From: DATAYA01 sp036272815
GTDB lineage: Bacteria; Pseudomonadota; Alphaproteobacteria; Acetobacterales; Acetobacteraceae
Reading direction: 5' to 3'
DNA length: 23,876 bases
Assembly (NCBI GenBank): GCA_036272815.1
Contig: DATAYA010000219.1
Location: 1-23,876 of the forward strand
In this document: positions 1 to 9,692 of the stretch, piece by piece
Layout: the number at the start of each line of letters is the position of its first letter
Position numbering within the stretch: the stretch's first letter is position 1
The notes under the pieces: model-generated
Seen by the model: only the letters and a program-made list of their open reading frames with translations
The model's database searches: none
What the model was told of the DNA's origin: nothing
Program-made: the position numbers and the translations under genes

Positions 1-1
1 G

Positions 2-682
2 TCATGGGATCAAAGGGCCTCCCGGCCCTTTGCGGGTCTGGGCAGAGCCCAGCCTTTCTTCCGCATACCGGTCCGCGATCGGCGCCCTCTGCCGCGCGGT
101 CGCGAGGCGCCCGGCGCGCAGAACGCACTGCACATCGGCGACCGCGCCGTCAAGCGCGCGATTGACCACGACATAGTCGAACTCCGGCCCATGCGCGATC
201 TCCGCGCGGGCATCTTGCATGCGACGTGCGATTGCGGCCGGAGCATCCCCCCGCGTGCGCATTCGTTGCTCCAGCTCGGCAAGCGAGGGCGGCAGGATGA
301 AGATGCCGACCACGTCGCCCGGCAGCGCCGCACGCAATTGCCGATGCCCCTGCCAGTCGATGTCGAACAGCACGTCACGGCCGGCATCGAGTGCTTCGAG
401 CACGGGCGCGCGCGGCGTGCCGTAGAGGCGCCCGAACACCTCCGCCCATTCGAGCAGCGCGCCGGAAGCGATCATCGCCTCGAATCCGGCGCGGTCGCGA
501 AAAAAATAGTCGCGGCCGTCGCGCTCGCCCACGCGCGGCGGGCGGGTGGTGGCGCTCACCGAGAGCACGAGCGAGGGGTCGTCCGCGAGCAGCGCACGCG
601 CGATCGTGCTCTTGCCCGTGCCGCTCGGCGCTGCGAGCACCAGGCAGAGGCCGCGCCGCTCGCTCGGTATCGGTTCACTCAA
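2..682 (-). CDS. gmk: Guanylate kinase
   Basis: Guanylate kinase phosphorylates GMP to GDP with ATP in the cytoplasm, an essential step in purine nucleotide supply. The 226-residue product has the P-loop APSGTGKST near residues 18-26. The GMP-binding region follows, with SATTRPPR and RDGRDYFF, then the lid region rich in Arg. The length is slightly above the usual 200-210 residues. The excess is a C-terminal tail (from about GSAQTRKG onward) encoded by a palindromic repeat at 12-60. The start appears to be TTG at 682, because no ATG or GTG lies in frame close to the conserved N-terminus. It overlaps the yicC stop by 8 nt, indicating translational coupling. The yicC-gmk order is common in alphaproteobacteria. 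Identity is secure; the exact start is less so. Confidence 0.95.
   Translation of the reverse strand: MSEPIPSERRGLCLVLAAPSGTGKSTIARALLADDPSLVLSVSATTRPPRVGERDGRDYFFRDRAGFEAMIASGALLEWAEVFGRLYGTPRAPVLEALDAGRDVLFDIDWQGHRQLRAALPGDVVGIFILPPSLAELEQRMRTRGDAPAAIARRMQDARAEIAHGPEFDYVVVNRALDGAVADVQCVLRAGRLATARQRAPIADRYAEERLGSAQTRKGPGGPLIP
12..60. repeat. Double-hairpin palindromic repeat, family A copy 1
   Basis: Two hairpins lie side by side. The first has arms AAAGGGCC (12-19) and GGCCCTTT (24-31) around TCCC. The second has arms CTGGGC (38-43) and GCCCAG (47-52) around AGA. The stretch is nearly identical in order and orientation to 7575-7624. It lies inside the 3' end of gmk and supplies the last residues of that protein. 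It may also act as a terminator-like or mRNA-stabilising structure, which is inference. Confidence 0.75.
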
Positions 683-1565
683 TGTTCTGCACCTGCTCGC
701 GCATCCGCTCGATCGCAGCCTTCAGCCGCAGTCCGGTCGCGGTCAGCGCCGGCGATGCCGACTTGCTGCACAGCGTATTGGTCTCGCGCGCGAACTCCTG
801 GACCAGGAAATCGAAGCGCCGACCGATCGGCGTCGCTTCTGCAAGCAGTGCCTCCGCCGCGGCGACGTGGCTCGCCAGCCGGTCCAATTCCTCGCGCACA
901 TCCGAGCGCGACGCGAGCAGCGCCACCTCCTGCGCGATCCGCTCCTCCGGCAGCGCCGGCACCTCGCCCAGCAGCGCCTGCAGGCTCTCCAGCATCCGCG
1001 CGCGCTGCATCGCTGGCTGATCGGCCGCCTCCGCCATCGCCGCCGCATGCAGGCGCACGAGTTCGTCGAGCTGCCCCGCGACCACGGAAGCGAGCCGCGC
1101 GCCCTCGGCGCGGCGCATCGCGACTAGCTCCGCCAGCGCCGCCTCGAAGCCGCGCAGGATGGCCGGGCCGTGCTCGCCCGGTCCCGCGTCGTCGGCGCCG
1201 GTGCGCGCCAGCACGCCGGGCACTGCGAGCAGCGCGTCGGCCCGCGGCGCGGCTCCTCCCGGGATCCGGGCCGCGAGGTCGAGCGCAATCCGCAGCAAAT
1301 GGCCGAGCACCGCCTCGTCCACCGCGAGCGTTGCCCCGGCCTCGCGCCGGACCGTGAGCATCGCCGAGACGTTGCCGCGCGCGAGGTGCCGCGCTGCCGC
1401 GTCGCGCAGCGCCGGCTCGATCGTATCGTATCCGGGCGGCAGCCGCAGTCGAAGATCGAGCCCCCGACCGTTGACGCTGCGCAGCTCCCACGCCCACGCG
1501 AACCGGTCTCCCTCGCCGGCGGCGCGGCCGAAGCCGGTCATCGAGGCGGGAGATGCGCGCGTCAT
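675..1565 (-). CDS. yicC: YicC/YloC-family endoribonuclease
   Basis: This is a YicC-family protein of 296 residues, close to E. coli YicC (287). The family has been shown to be endoribonucleases acting in RNA turnover. The N-terminal signature MTGFGRA is followed by the ELRSVNGRGLDLRLRLP block. The C-terminal end carries the family motif in which a RFDFLVQEFARETNTLCSKS-like stretch precedes the terminal helix ending QVQNIE. ATG at 1565 is chosen. ATG at 1541, directly at MTGFGRA, is the main alternative, and a GTG at 1592 looks too far upstream. None has a clear Shine-Dalgarno sequence. The 3' end overlaps gmk by 8 nt, so the two are co-transcribed. Confidence 0.92.
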   Translation of the reverse strand: MTRASPASMTGFGRAAGEGDRFAWAWELRSVNGRGLDLRLRLPPGYDTIEPALRDAAARHLARGNVSAMLTVRREAGATLAVDEAVLGHLLRIALDLAARIPGGAAPRADALLAVPGVLARTGADDAGPGEHGPAILRGFEAALAELVAMRRAEGARLASVVAGQLDELVRLHAAAMAEAADQPAMQRARMLESLQALLGEVPALPEERIAQEVALLASRSDVREELDRLASHVAAAEALLAEATPIGRRFDFLVQEFARETNTLCSKSASPALTATGLRLKAAIERMREQVQNIE

Positions 1566-1586
1566 GCGCCGTTGTAGCAGCGGCGC
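1566..1586. promoter_or_regulatory. Inverted repeat abutting the yicC start
   Basis: Nine-base arms GCGCCGTTG (1566-1574) and CAGCGGCGC (1578-1586) pair at 8 of 9 positions around TAG. The repeat touches the proposed yicC ATG in the 86-bp space between divergent yicC and the flavoenzyme gene. It could be an operator or a 5'-UTR hairpin in the yicC mRNA. No function can be assigned from sequence alone. Confidence 0.35.
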
Positions 1587-1616
1587 GGACACTTGCGAAT
1601 GGTGGCGCGGACCGGT

Positions 1617-1645
1617 TTGACACGCGCGCGCATCGGTCGCAGGCT
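1617..1645 (+). promoter_or_regulatory. Weak candidate promoter for the flavoenzyme gene
   Basis: A perfect TTGACA lies at 1617-1622. At a 17-nt spacing the -10 position (1640-1645) reads CAGGCT, a poor match. If used, transcription would begin at about the ATG at 1652, giving a leaderless message. That would fit the absence of a Shine-Dalgarno sequence there. This is a tentative call. Confidence 0.2.
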
Positions 1646-1651
1646 CGCGTC

Positions 1652-2983
1652 ATGGCACCGCGCGTCGAACCCGTTTCCTCGGATGAGACCCTTCCCGCCC
1701 GCGTCGATGTGGTCATTATCGGCGGCGGCATCATCGGCACATCGGCCGCACTCTATCTCGCGAAGAAGGGCGTCTCGGTCGCACTCTGCGAGAAGGGCCA
1801 CATTGCAGGCGAGCAATCCAGCCGCAACTGGGGCTGGTGCCGCAAGATGAAGCGCGATCCGCGCGAGATCCCGCTGGCCATCGAGAGCCTGCGACTCTGG
1901 GGCGAGATGAACCTCGAAGTGCAGGGCGAGACCGGCTTCCGCGTCTGCGGCATCGGCTACTTCTTCGCCGACCGCGCCAGCATGGACGCGCACGAGGCTT
2001 GGCTCGACCACGCGCGCCCGTATCAGCTCGACAGCCGGATGCTGAGCAGCGCGGAGGCCGCCGAGCTGATCCCCGGCAGCACGAAACAATGGGCCGGTGC
2101 GATGCTGACGCCGAGCGACGGCCGCGCCGAGCCGCAGAAGGCCGCACCCGCGATCGCCGGGGGCGCGCGACACCACGGCGCGCATGTGCTGACCAACTGC
2201 GCCGTGCGCGGGATCGAGACCAGCGGCGGCCGCGTCGCCGCCGTGGTGACCGAGCGCGGCCGCATCGCCTGCGGCTCCATCGTGCTGGCGGGCGGCGCGT
2301 GGTCGAGCCTGTTCGCGGGCAGCCTCGGCCTGCGGCTGCCGCAGCTCAAGGTGCGGTCCTCGGTGATGCGCACGGAGCCGCTCGAAGGCGGCCCCGATAT
2401 CTCCGCCGCCGCGAACGGCTGGGGATTCCGCAAGCGCATGGATGGCGGCTACAACATCTCGCAATCCGGCGAGAGCGTCGCCGAGATCGTCCCCGACATG
2501 CTACGGTTCGCGCGCGAGTTCATGCCGGCCGCACGGCTCAAATCGCAGAAGCTGCGCTATCGCGTGAGTGCCCGGAGCTGGCAGGAGTTCCGCACGCCGC
2601 GGCGCTGGGCGCTCGATGAACCCTCGCCGTTCGAGGCGGTGCGCACGCTCGACCCGGAGCCGTATCAGCCGATCCTGGACGCGGCGCAGAAGAACATCGC
2701 CGAAACCTTCCCGGTGTTCGCGCGCGCGAAGATCGCGGAACGCTGGGCCGGCATGATCGACGTGACGCCGGACGTGATCCCGGTGATCTCGCCGGTGGAC
2801 ACGCTGCCCGGCTTCTTCATCGCGACCGGCTTCTCCGGCCACGGCTTCGGCGTCGGGCCGGGCGCCGGTCGTCTGGTCGCCGATCTCGTGACCGGCGACG
2901 GGCCGGTGATCGATCCGGCGCCGTTCCGCTTCTCGCGGTTCACGGACGGGACGAAGCCGGAGCCGTATCCGCTGGCGCTGTAG
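1652..2983 (+). CDS. FAD-dependent oxidoreductase, DAO family
   Basis: This is a 443-residue DAO-superfamily flavoenzyme (glycine/D-amino-acid oxidase or dehydrogenase-like), probably oxidising an amine or amino acid. An N-terminal Rossmann FAD-binding motif VVIIGGGIIGTSAALYLA begins about residue 20. It is followed by the ribose-binding acidic residue in CEKG and the block SSRNWGWCRKMKRDPREIPL. The C-terminal FAD-contact motif GFSGHGFGVGPGAGRLVADL is typical of the superfamily. ATG at 1652 is chosen because it directly precedes the conserved domain; an in-frame ATG at 1553 would add an unconserved segment overlapping yicC. The substrate cannot be read from the sequence. The 3' end overlaps the convergent acetyltransferase gene by 44 nt. 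Neighbouring genes suggest a catabolic role with the ABC transporter. Confidence 0.85.
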   Translation: MAPRVEPVSSDETLPARVDVVIIGGGIIGTSAALYLAKKGVSVALCEKGHIAGEQSSRNWGWCRKMKRDPREIPLAIESLRLWGEMNLEVQGETGFRVCGIGYFFADRASMDAHEAWLDHARPYQLDSRMLSSAEAAELIPGSTKQWAGAMLTPSDGRAEPQKAAPAIAGGARHHGAHVLTNCAVRGIETSGGRVAAVVTERGRIACGSIVLAGGAWSSLFAGSLGLRLPQLKVRSSVMRTEPLEGGPDISAAANGWGFRKRMDGGYNISQSGESVAEIVPDMLRFAREFMPAARLKSQKLRYRVSARSWQEFRTPRRWALDEPSPFEAVRTLDPEPYQPILDAAQKNIAETFPVFARAKIAERWAGMIDVTPDVIPVISPVDTLPGFFIATGFSGHGFGVGPGAGRLVADLVTGDGPVIDPAPFRFSRFTDGTKPEPYPLAL

Positions 2984-3410
2984 CGGCGAGACGCATCCGG
3001 AACCGCAGCGAGGACGCTTCGAACCCCTGCGCGCAATAGAACGCTTGCGCGCCCGTGCGGTCCATGCCGGTGGTCAGTTCCAGCAGCGTGCAGCCGCCCT
3101 GCCGCGCCACCGCGATCGCCTGCGCGATCAGGCGGCGTCCCACGCCCTGCCGTTGCGCATCAACCGCAACCGAGAGCGCCATGATACGCGCCGTGCGTCC
3201 CCGCACGTGCAGCGGCTGCATCAGGTGCATCCCGATCACGCCAACGATCCGCTCGCCCACGCAGGCGACGAAAACCGGATCAGCGCCGGTCGCGGCGAGG
3301 GTGGCGAGGCGGGATGCGACGTCCTCGCCCGAGTGGTCGTCGCCCAGATCGTTCAGCAACGGCACGATCGCGGCCGCGTCGCCGGGCCGTGCCTCGCGAA
3401 CCGCGATCAC
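2940..3410 (-). CDS. GNAT-family N-acetyltransferase
   Basis: This is a 156-residue GCN5-related acetyltransferase, transferring acetyl from acetyl-CoA to an amine of unknown identity. The N-terminal strand VIAVREARPGDAAAIVPLL is typical. The acetyl-CoA-binding motif A appears as LSVAVDAQRQGVGRRLI, matching the Q/RxxGxG/A pattern. It is followed by a Tyr-containing AFYCAQGFE segment that closes the fold. The start is GTG at 3410, which forms a four-base GTGA overlap with the stop of the upstream flavoenzyme gene, so the two are translationally coupled. About 14 residues after RFRMRL are Ala/Pro-rich and encoded within the 3' end of the opposite-strand gene. An acetylation or detoxification step in the same pathway is an inference. 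Confidence 0.83.
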   Translation of the reverse strand: MIAVREARPGDAAAIVPLLNDLGDDHSGEDVASRLATLAATGADPVFVACVGERIVGVIGMHLMQPLHVRGRTARIMALSVAVDAQRQGVGRRLIAQAIAVARQGGCTLLELTTGMDRTGAQAFYCAQGFEASSLRFRMRLAATAPADTAPASSRP

Positions 3411-4531
3411 GCGGCGCCCGGCACGATGCGACCGGCCGCCCAGTCCGCCAGATGCGCCGGTACGACGTCGCCCGCAACGCCGCGCGCCACCGCCTCGCCC
3501 ATCAGCGCGCCGAGCTTGAAGCCGTGCCCGGAGCAGGCGCTGCAAACCCAGCCGCGCGGGCCGATCGGACGGAGGATGAAACGCTCGTCCTCGGTTACGG
3601 TGTAGAAGCAGGCACGGCGTTCCAGCACGGCGTAGCGGTCGAGCCCGCGATAGGTGCGCTGGGCTGCGGCCCAGAGCGGGTCGGCATCGGCGTCGGTCGC
3701 GGCGCGGTCCTCATCGGGATCACCGCGGCGGGTGAAGATGTGGTCGCCCACTTTCAGCCGCGTGCCCTGCCGCGGCGGCAGCGTGTAGGTGCGGCTGTGG
3801 CGGCCGAAATCGATGATGACCGGTGCCGCGTCCCACGCGGCGACCAGCTCCGGCGGTGGTGCGAGATAGATCACGGCCTGCCGCGACGGCACCGCGACGC
3901 CGCGCAAGCCCGGCACGAGCCGGTCCGCCCAGGCGCCGGCCGCGACCACGACGACGTCGCCGCCATGCTCGTGCCCGTCCGCCCGCAGGGTGCCGCGTTC
4001 GGGGTCGACGCGCTGCACGCGCGCATCGGCGTGCAGCCGGACGCCGAGCCGCGCCAACAGCAGCACGAGGTCGGTCAGGATGCGCGAGGGGAACAGCATC
4101 CCCGCTCCTTCGGTCTCGACCAGCCGCGAGGCGCCGTCGAGGTTGACCATCGGCAGTAGTCGCGGCGCATCGTCGAGCGGAATGTCGCGGAAGCCGATAT
4201 GCATGGCACCGAGGCTGCGCGCGGCCGGTTCGTACCACCCGGCATCGTCGTCCTCGCGCAGGATGTAGAGCGCGGGCAGGCTCTCGAAGTGCCGCCGTCC
4301 GGTCTCGCGCCAGAGCCGCTCCCACGTCGCGAACGCCTCCGGCATGAGATGCGCGTAGCCCTCCATCTCGCCATAGGCGTGGCGGATGATACGATGCTCG
4401 TCATAGGACGACGATCGGGAATTCGGCAGCGGTCCCTGCTCGAACAATTCGACCGCGAAACCGCGCCGCGCCAGCGCCCAGGCCGATGAAAGCCCCGCGA
4501 TTCCGCCGCCCACGATGAGTGCCTTCGCCAT
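3407..4531 (-). CDS. Sarcosine/N-methyltryptophan oxidase-like flavoenzyme
   Basis: This 374-residue member of the monomeric sarcosine oxidase/SolA family oxidises N-methyl or secondary amino acids in characterised relatives, yielding H2O2. The N-terminal motif ALIVGGGIAGLSSAWALAR binds FAD. The block RIIRHAYGE near residues 47-55 matches the flavin/substrate region of monomeric sarcosine oxidases. Cys308 in RACFYTVTEDERF aligns with the covalent 8-alpha-S-cysteinyl FAD site (Cys308 of SolA, Cys315 of MSOX). Lys260 in RLKVGDHIF matches the oxygen-activating Lys. The ending SGHGFKLGALMGE is also typical. ATG at 4531 has GAGGAG upstream. It follows the ABC ATPase gene by 10 nt and overlaps the GNAT gene by 4 nt. 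The family is secure; the substrate is unknown. Confidence 0.88.
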   Translation of the reverse strand: MAKALIVGGGIAGLSSAWALARRGFAVELFEQGPLPNSRSSSYDEHRIIRHAYGEMEGYAHLMPEAFATWERLWRETGRRHFESLPALYILREDDDAGWYEPAARSLGAMHIGFRDIPLDDAPRLLPMVNLDGASRLVETEGAGMLFPSRILTDLVLLLARLGVRLHADARVQRVDPERGTLRADGHEHGGDVVVVAAGAWADRLVPGLRGVAVPSRQAVIYLAPPPELVAAWDAAPVIIDFGRHSRTYTLPPRQGTRLKVGDHIFTRRGDPDEDRAATDADADPLWAAAQRTYRGLDRYAVLERRACFYTVTEDERFILRPIGPRGWVCSACSGHGFKLGALMGEAVARGVAGDVVPAHLADWAAGRIVPGAA

Positions 4532-4541
4532 CCCGCTCTCC

Positions 4542-5555
<1,014 letters not shown>

Positions 5556-5561
5556 GGGGGG

Positions 5562-6511
<950 letters not shown>

Positions 6512-6512
<1 letters not shown>

Positions 6513-7384
6513 TGGACGCCGCCGCCCCCATCCTCGCCGCGCCGCCGCGCAGCCGCAACCGCGCACTGCGCCGGTTCCTGCGCCACCGGCTGGCGCTGTT
6601 CGGCGCGGTCGCGATCGTGGCACTCGTGCTCGCCTGCGCGTTCGGCCCCGGCCTGCTGCCGTACACCGACACCTACATCGACATCATCCACCGCTTTGCG
6701 CCGCCGTTCGTCGGGCCGCATATCCTCGGCACCGACCAGCTCGGGCGCGACCTGCTCGCAAGGCTGCTGATGGCCGGGCGGATTTCGCTCACGGTGGGGT
6801 TCGCCGCAATGGCGATCAGCACGGTCGTCGGCACCGTCGTCGGCGCGGTCGCCGGGTATTACGGCGGCTGGATCGGCACCGTGCTGATGCGGCTGGTGGA
6901 CGCCGTACTCTGCTTTCCCTCTATTTTTCTCCTGCTGGCGCTCGCGGCCTTCGTCAACCCGAGCCTCGCCAGTATCACGCTCATCATCGCGGCGACCGCG
7001 TGGATGGAGGTCGCGCGCATCGTCGAGGCACAGATACGCAGCCTGCGGGAACGCGACTTCGCAATTGCCTCCGTCGCCCTCGGCGCGTCTGACGTCTCCA
7101 TCATGCTGCGCGAGCTGCTCCCGAACGCGGTCGCGCCGATCGTGGTGGCGGCGTCGCTGAACGTCGCGCGCGCGATCCTGCTGGAGAGCTACATCAGCTT
7201 TCTCGGCTACGGCATCCAGCCGCCGACGCCGAGCTGGGGGAACATGCTGGAGAACGCGCAGGAATACCTCACCAGCGCGCCCTGGCTTGCGATCATCCCG
7301 GGGCTGGCGATCACGCTGGCTGTGACCAGCTTCAATTTCCTCGGCGATGGGTTGCGGGACGCGCTCGATCCGCGGCTTCAGTGA
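6512..7384 (+). CDS. ABC transporter permease, DppC/OppC type
   Basis: This is the partner permease of 290 residues. After a basic N-terminus (RSRNRALRRFLRHR) comes the first membrane helix (LALFGAVAIVALVLACAF). The family motif LGTDQLGRDLLARLLMAGR follows, then several transmembrane segments. The EAA loop is near RERDFAIASVALGASDVSIM, and the conserved ending is GYGIQPPTPSWGNML. It begins at an ATG sharing its A with the dppB stop, so both are translated from one message. No transport gene follows: the next 200 bases are repeats. The usual order with a binding protein and two ATPases is incomplete here. Confidence 0.92.
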
Positions 7385-7590
7385 TAGCGACCGCCCAACC
7401 TACGGACCTCCCCCGTCAGGGCCGGCCCACGGGTCGGCGGAAGGCCGCCTGAGGACAGGCTCCGGCCGGCCATCCACGACTTTCCCGGCGACCCGGAGCG
7501 GAAGCCATGGATGCTCGGCCTTCGCCGAGCATGACGATGCACGGGCGGGGAGTCGGCCGACCGTCAGGGTTTCCAAAGGGCGCCTGCCCT
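7385..7590. other. Intergenic region filled with palindromic sequence
   Basis: Between dppC and ykgJ, which converge, no credible coding region is seen. The stretch is rich in inverted repeats. It includes the hairpin repeat at 7507-7536, a partial arm of similar type near 7468-7481 (reading GTCGTGGATGGCC on the minus strand), and the start of the family A repeat at 7575. The hairpins may serve as terminators for the two converging transcripts. Confidence 0.55.
7507..7536 (+). repeat. Palindromic repeat, family B copy 1
   Basis: The unit reads TGGATGC, stem, loop, stem, CATGACG. Perfect nine-base arms ATGCTCGGC (7511-7519) and GCCGAGCAT (7524-7532) flank a CTTC loop. Its outer bases match the element overlapping the selB start at 20374-20403. 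The layout is that of small dispersed palindromic intergenic repeats common in GC-rich alphaproteobacteria. Confidence 0.6.
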
Positions 7591-7624
7591 TTAGCGGGTT
7601 CGGGCAGAGCCCGACCTTGCTTCC
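7575..7624. repeat. Double-hairpin palindromic repeat, family A copy 2
   Basis: First hairpin: AAAGGGC (7575-7581), loop GCCT, GCCCTTT (7586-7592). Second hairpin: TCGGGC (7600-7605), loop AGA, GCCCGA (7609-7614). The order, spacing and flanking CTTCC match the copy at 12-60. The ykgJ stop codon TAA lies in the first hairpin, so the repeat encodes that protein's last residues. Confidence 0.75.
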
Positions 7625-7968
7625 TGCTGCGCCCGTATCGGCGTCTGCAAAAACTCCGCGATCCGATGCAATGTCGGGTCCGCCGCCTCCCAGCAGAAAT
7701 AGCCCCGGCAGTCCGTCGGCCGCGCCTCATACACCGTGCAGCGCCGTTTCGCGTCGAGGAACTGGCAAGTCTCGAACTCCGTCTTGATCCGCCGCTTGCC
7801 CGCGCGCGTCGTGTGGACGATGTGCCGCGCCACGAACTCACGCCGCGTCAGGCCGAGATGCCGCGCCAGCCGGTTGATGTCGACGTCGCTCACCTCGACA
7901 TAGCCCGCCACCTTGCAGCAGAGGCTCGGGCACCGCAGACAGTCGAGCTTCGCCCGGTCCTCGGTCAC
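7591..7968 (-). CDS. YkgJ-family cysteine cluster protein
   Basis: This is a 125-residue protein of the YkgJ/CxxCxxxxCC family, whose members are thought to bind zinc or iron-sulfur; no enzymatic role is established. The N-terminal cluster LDCLRCPSLCC and the later CQF, RRCTVYEARPTDCRGYFC cysteines fit the family. The start is GTG at 7968, overlapping the gdh stop as GTGA. An upstream reading frame continues into gdh but is not conserved. It is the last gene of the ggt-trmO-gdh operon. The C-terminal tail ARSGSARTR is encoded by the family A repeat and resembles the GSAQTR tail of gmk, which comes from the other copy. Confidence 0.85.
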   Translation of the reverse strand: MTEDRAKLDCLRCPSLCCKVAGYVEVSDVDINRLARHLGLTRREFVARHIVHTTRAGKRRIKTEFETCQFLDAKRRCTVYEARPTDCRGYFCWEAADPTLHRIAEFLQTPIRAQQEARSGSARTR

Positions 7969-9224
7969 GGGAACAGACCTCGTACCTGCTTGCCGCGGCG
8001 CACCTTCTCCACCCCGATCGCCATCGCGGCGGTGCGGTACGGAACGCCGTCGCGCTCGGCTCGCGCCATCACCTGCACGAAGGCCCGTTCGAGGATCTGA
8101 TTGAGGCGCTGCATCACCTCCTCCTCCGTCCAGAAGAACTGCTGCAAGTCCTGCACCCACTCGAAATAGCTGACGATCACGCCGCCCGCGTTGCAGAGAA
8201 TGTCGGGAATGACGAATATGTCGCGCCGCCGTTCATCGAGGATGCGGTCGGCGTCCGGCGTGGTCGGCCCGTTCGCGCCCTCCGCCAGCACGCGGCAGCG
8301 CAGCCTCGGGGCCGTCTCGGCGGTGATGACGCGCTCCATTGCCGCCGGCACCAGCACGTCGCAGGACTGCACCAGCAACTCCGAAGGATCGAACAGCAGC
8401 TCCTTCGAAAAGCCCGCGAGCACGCCGGTGCGCGCCATGTGCCGATCCATCGCCGGGATGTCGAGCCCGCGCGCATCGAAATAGCACGCCGTATGGTCGC
8501 TCACGCCGATCACGCGGACGCCGCGCTTCACCAGCTCCAGCGCGGTCACCGCGCCGACATTGCCGAAGCCCTGCACGATCGCGGTCGCCCCCGACGGTGC
8601 AATTTGGAGACGCTGCATCGCGCGCTCGACGAGATAGACGACACCCCGCCCCGTCGCCTCCCGCCGCCCGAGCGTGCCGCCGGCGGAGACCGGCTTGCCG
8701 GTGACGATCTCGGTGACGGTGTTGCCCTGGTACATGGAGTACGTGTCCATGAACCACGCCATGATCTGCTCGTTGGTTCCCATGTCGGGCGCCATGACAT
8801 CTGTATGCGGCCCGACGAAGGGGATCATCTCCTGCATGTAGCGGCGCGAAAGCGATTCCAGCTCGTGCGCGGAGAGCGCGCGCGGATCGACCGTGACACC
8901 GCCCTTGGCACCGCCATAAGGCAGTCCGGCGAGTGCGCATTTCCAGCTCATCCAGATCGCGAGCGCCGCCACCTCGCCGATATCGACGCTGAGCGAGAAT
9001 CGCGTGCCGCCCTTGGTCGGTCCGAGCGTCAGGTGGTGCTGCACGCGATAGCCCTCGAACACCTCGAGGCTGCCGTCGTCGCGGTGGATCGGGCAGGACA
9101 CCGTGACCGCCCGCTTCGGATACAGCAGGCGGCCGCGCTCGTCCTCCGGGATGCCGATGTGATCGGCTATCACCGCGAACTGCGCCCGTGCCATCTCGAA
9201 CACGGGGCCCGAATAGATGCTCAT
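7965..9224 (-). CDS. gdhA: Glu/Leu/Phe/Val dehydrogenase, probable glutamate dehydrogenase
   Basis: This 419-residue hexameric-type amino acid dehydrogenase interconverts glutamate with 2-oxoglutarate and ammonia. The substrate domain shows the HHLTLGPTKGGTRF block, then MSWKCALAGLPYGGAKGGV with the catalytic Lys region. The nucleotide-binding domain begins near VQGFGNVG. ILCNAGGVIVSYFEWVQ is typical of the glutamate dehydrogenase branch. NAD versus NADP preference cannot be decided. ATG at 9224 has GGAGGG about six bases upstream and overlaps the trmO stop (ATGA); ykgJ overlaps its own stop. The ggt gene upstream would supply glutamate, suggesting a catabolic role. The symbol is by family resemblance. 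Confidence 0.92.
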   Translation of the reverse strand: MSIYSGPVFEMARAQFAVIADHIGIPEDERGRLLYPKRAVTVSCPIHRDDGSLEVFEGYRVQHHLTLGPTKGGTRFSLSVDIGEVAALAIWMSWKCALAGLPYGGAKGGVTVDPRALSAHELESLSRRYMQEMIPFVGPHTDVMAPDMGTNEQIMAWFMDTYSMYQGNTVTEIVTGKPVSAGGTLGRREATGRGVVYLVERAMQRLQIAPSGATAIVQGFGNVGAVTALELVKRGVRVIGVSDHTACYFDARGLDIPAMDRHMARTGVLAGFSKELLFDPSELLVQSCDVLVPAAMERVITAETAPRLRCRVLAEGANGPTTPDADRILDERRRDIFVIPDILCNAGGVIVSYFEWVQDLQQFFWTEEEVMQRLNQILERAFVQVMARAERDGVPYRTAAMAIGVEKVRRGKQVRGLFP

Positions 9225-9688
9225 GCGCGTCCCTCCGCCTGTCGTCGCGTCGCGTGCGGCGCGAGCCAACCCATCGCCGCATCGGGCTCGGCGTCCACGC
9301 TCGGCAGATAGGGCTTGATGTCGAGCAGCGTCGTGCCGTCGATGCAGTCGAGATAACGCACGCGCAGCCGGTCGGGTGCGGCGAACCCGTCGAAGGCGAC
9401 GACGGAAAGCCCGATCGGGTTCGGCCGGTCGGGCGCACGGGTCGCGAACAGACCGCGCAGGACGTCGTCGAACGGCGGTGTGAACGTCATGTCGGGCGCG
9501 CGCGCCTCGCCCATCCAGTACAGCAGGATCAGGTGCGAGAACCCGTCGAGGCTGCGCAGACCGGGCACGAACTCCGCGAACACCTCGGCCGTGCACTCCG
9601 GCGGCGGTGCCGGCTGGCGGCCGTTGCGCGGGCACTCGGCACGGCTGCGGAACGGGGTGCGCAGCCGGCCGATCGGCTGCAACTGCAT
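9221..9688 (-). CDS. trmO: tRNA (t6A37) N6-methyltransferase, TrmO/TsaA family
   Basis: This is a 155-residue TsaA-like beta-barrel protein. In E. coli, TrmO uses S-adenosylmethionine to methylate N6-threonylcarbamoyladenosine at position 37 of certain tRNAs. Family motifs are the N-terminal LQPIGRLRTPF, the LDGFSHLILLYWM strand, the highly conserved APDRPNPIGLSVV, and DGTTLLDIKPYLPSVD. The protein lacks the C-terminal domain of the 235-residue E. coli enzyme, as do many short homologues. ATG at 9688 lies 4 nt after the ggt stop, and its stop overlaps the gdh start. Its placement between two glutamate-metabolism genes has no obvious functional reason. Confidence 0.9.
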   Translation of the reverse strand: MQLQPIGRLRTPFRSRAECPRNGRQPAPPPECTAEVFAEFVPGLRSLDGFSHLILLYWMGEARAPDMTFTPPFDDVLRGLFATRAPDRPNPIGLSVVAFDGFAAPDRLRVRYLDCIDGTTLLDIKPYLPSVDAEPDAAMGWLAPHATRRQAEGRA

Positions 9689-9692
9689 GCGC

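Noticed and set aside
191..1357. 388-codon plus-strand open frame opposite gmk and yicC
   Set aside because: The composition is dominated by Arg, Ala and Pro with no domain, and it is antisense to two well-recognised genes.
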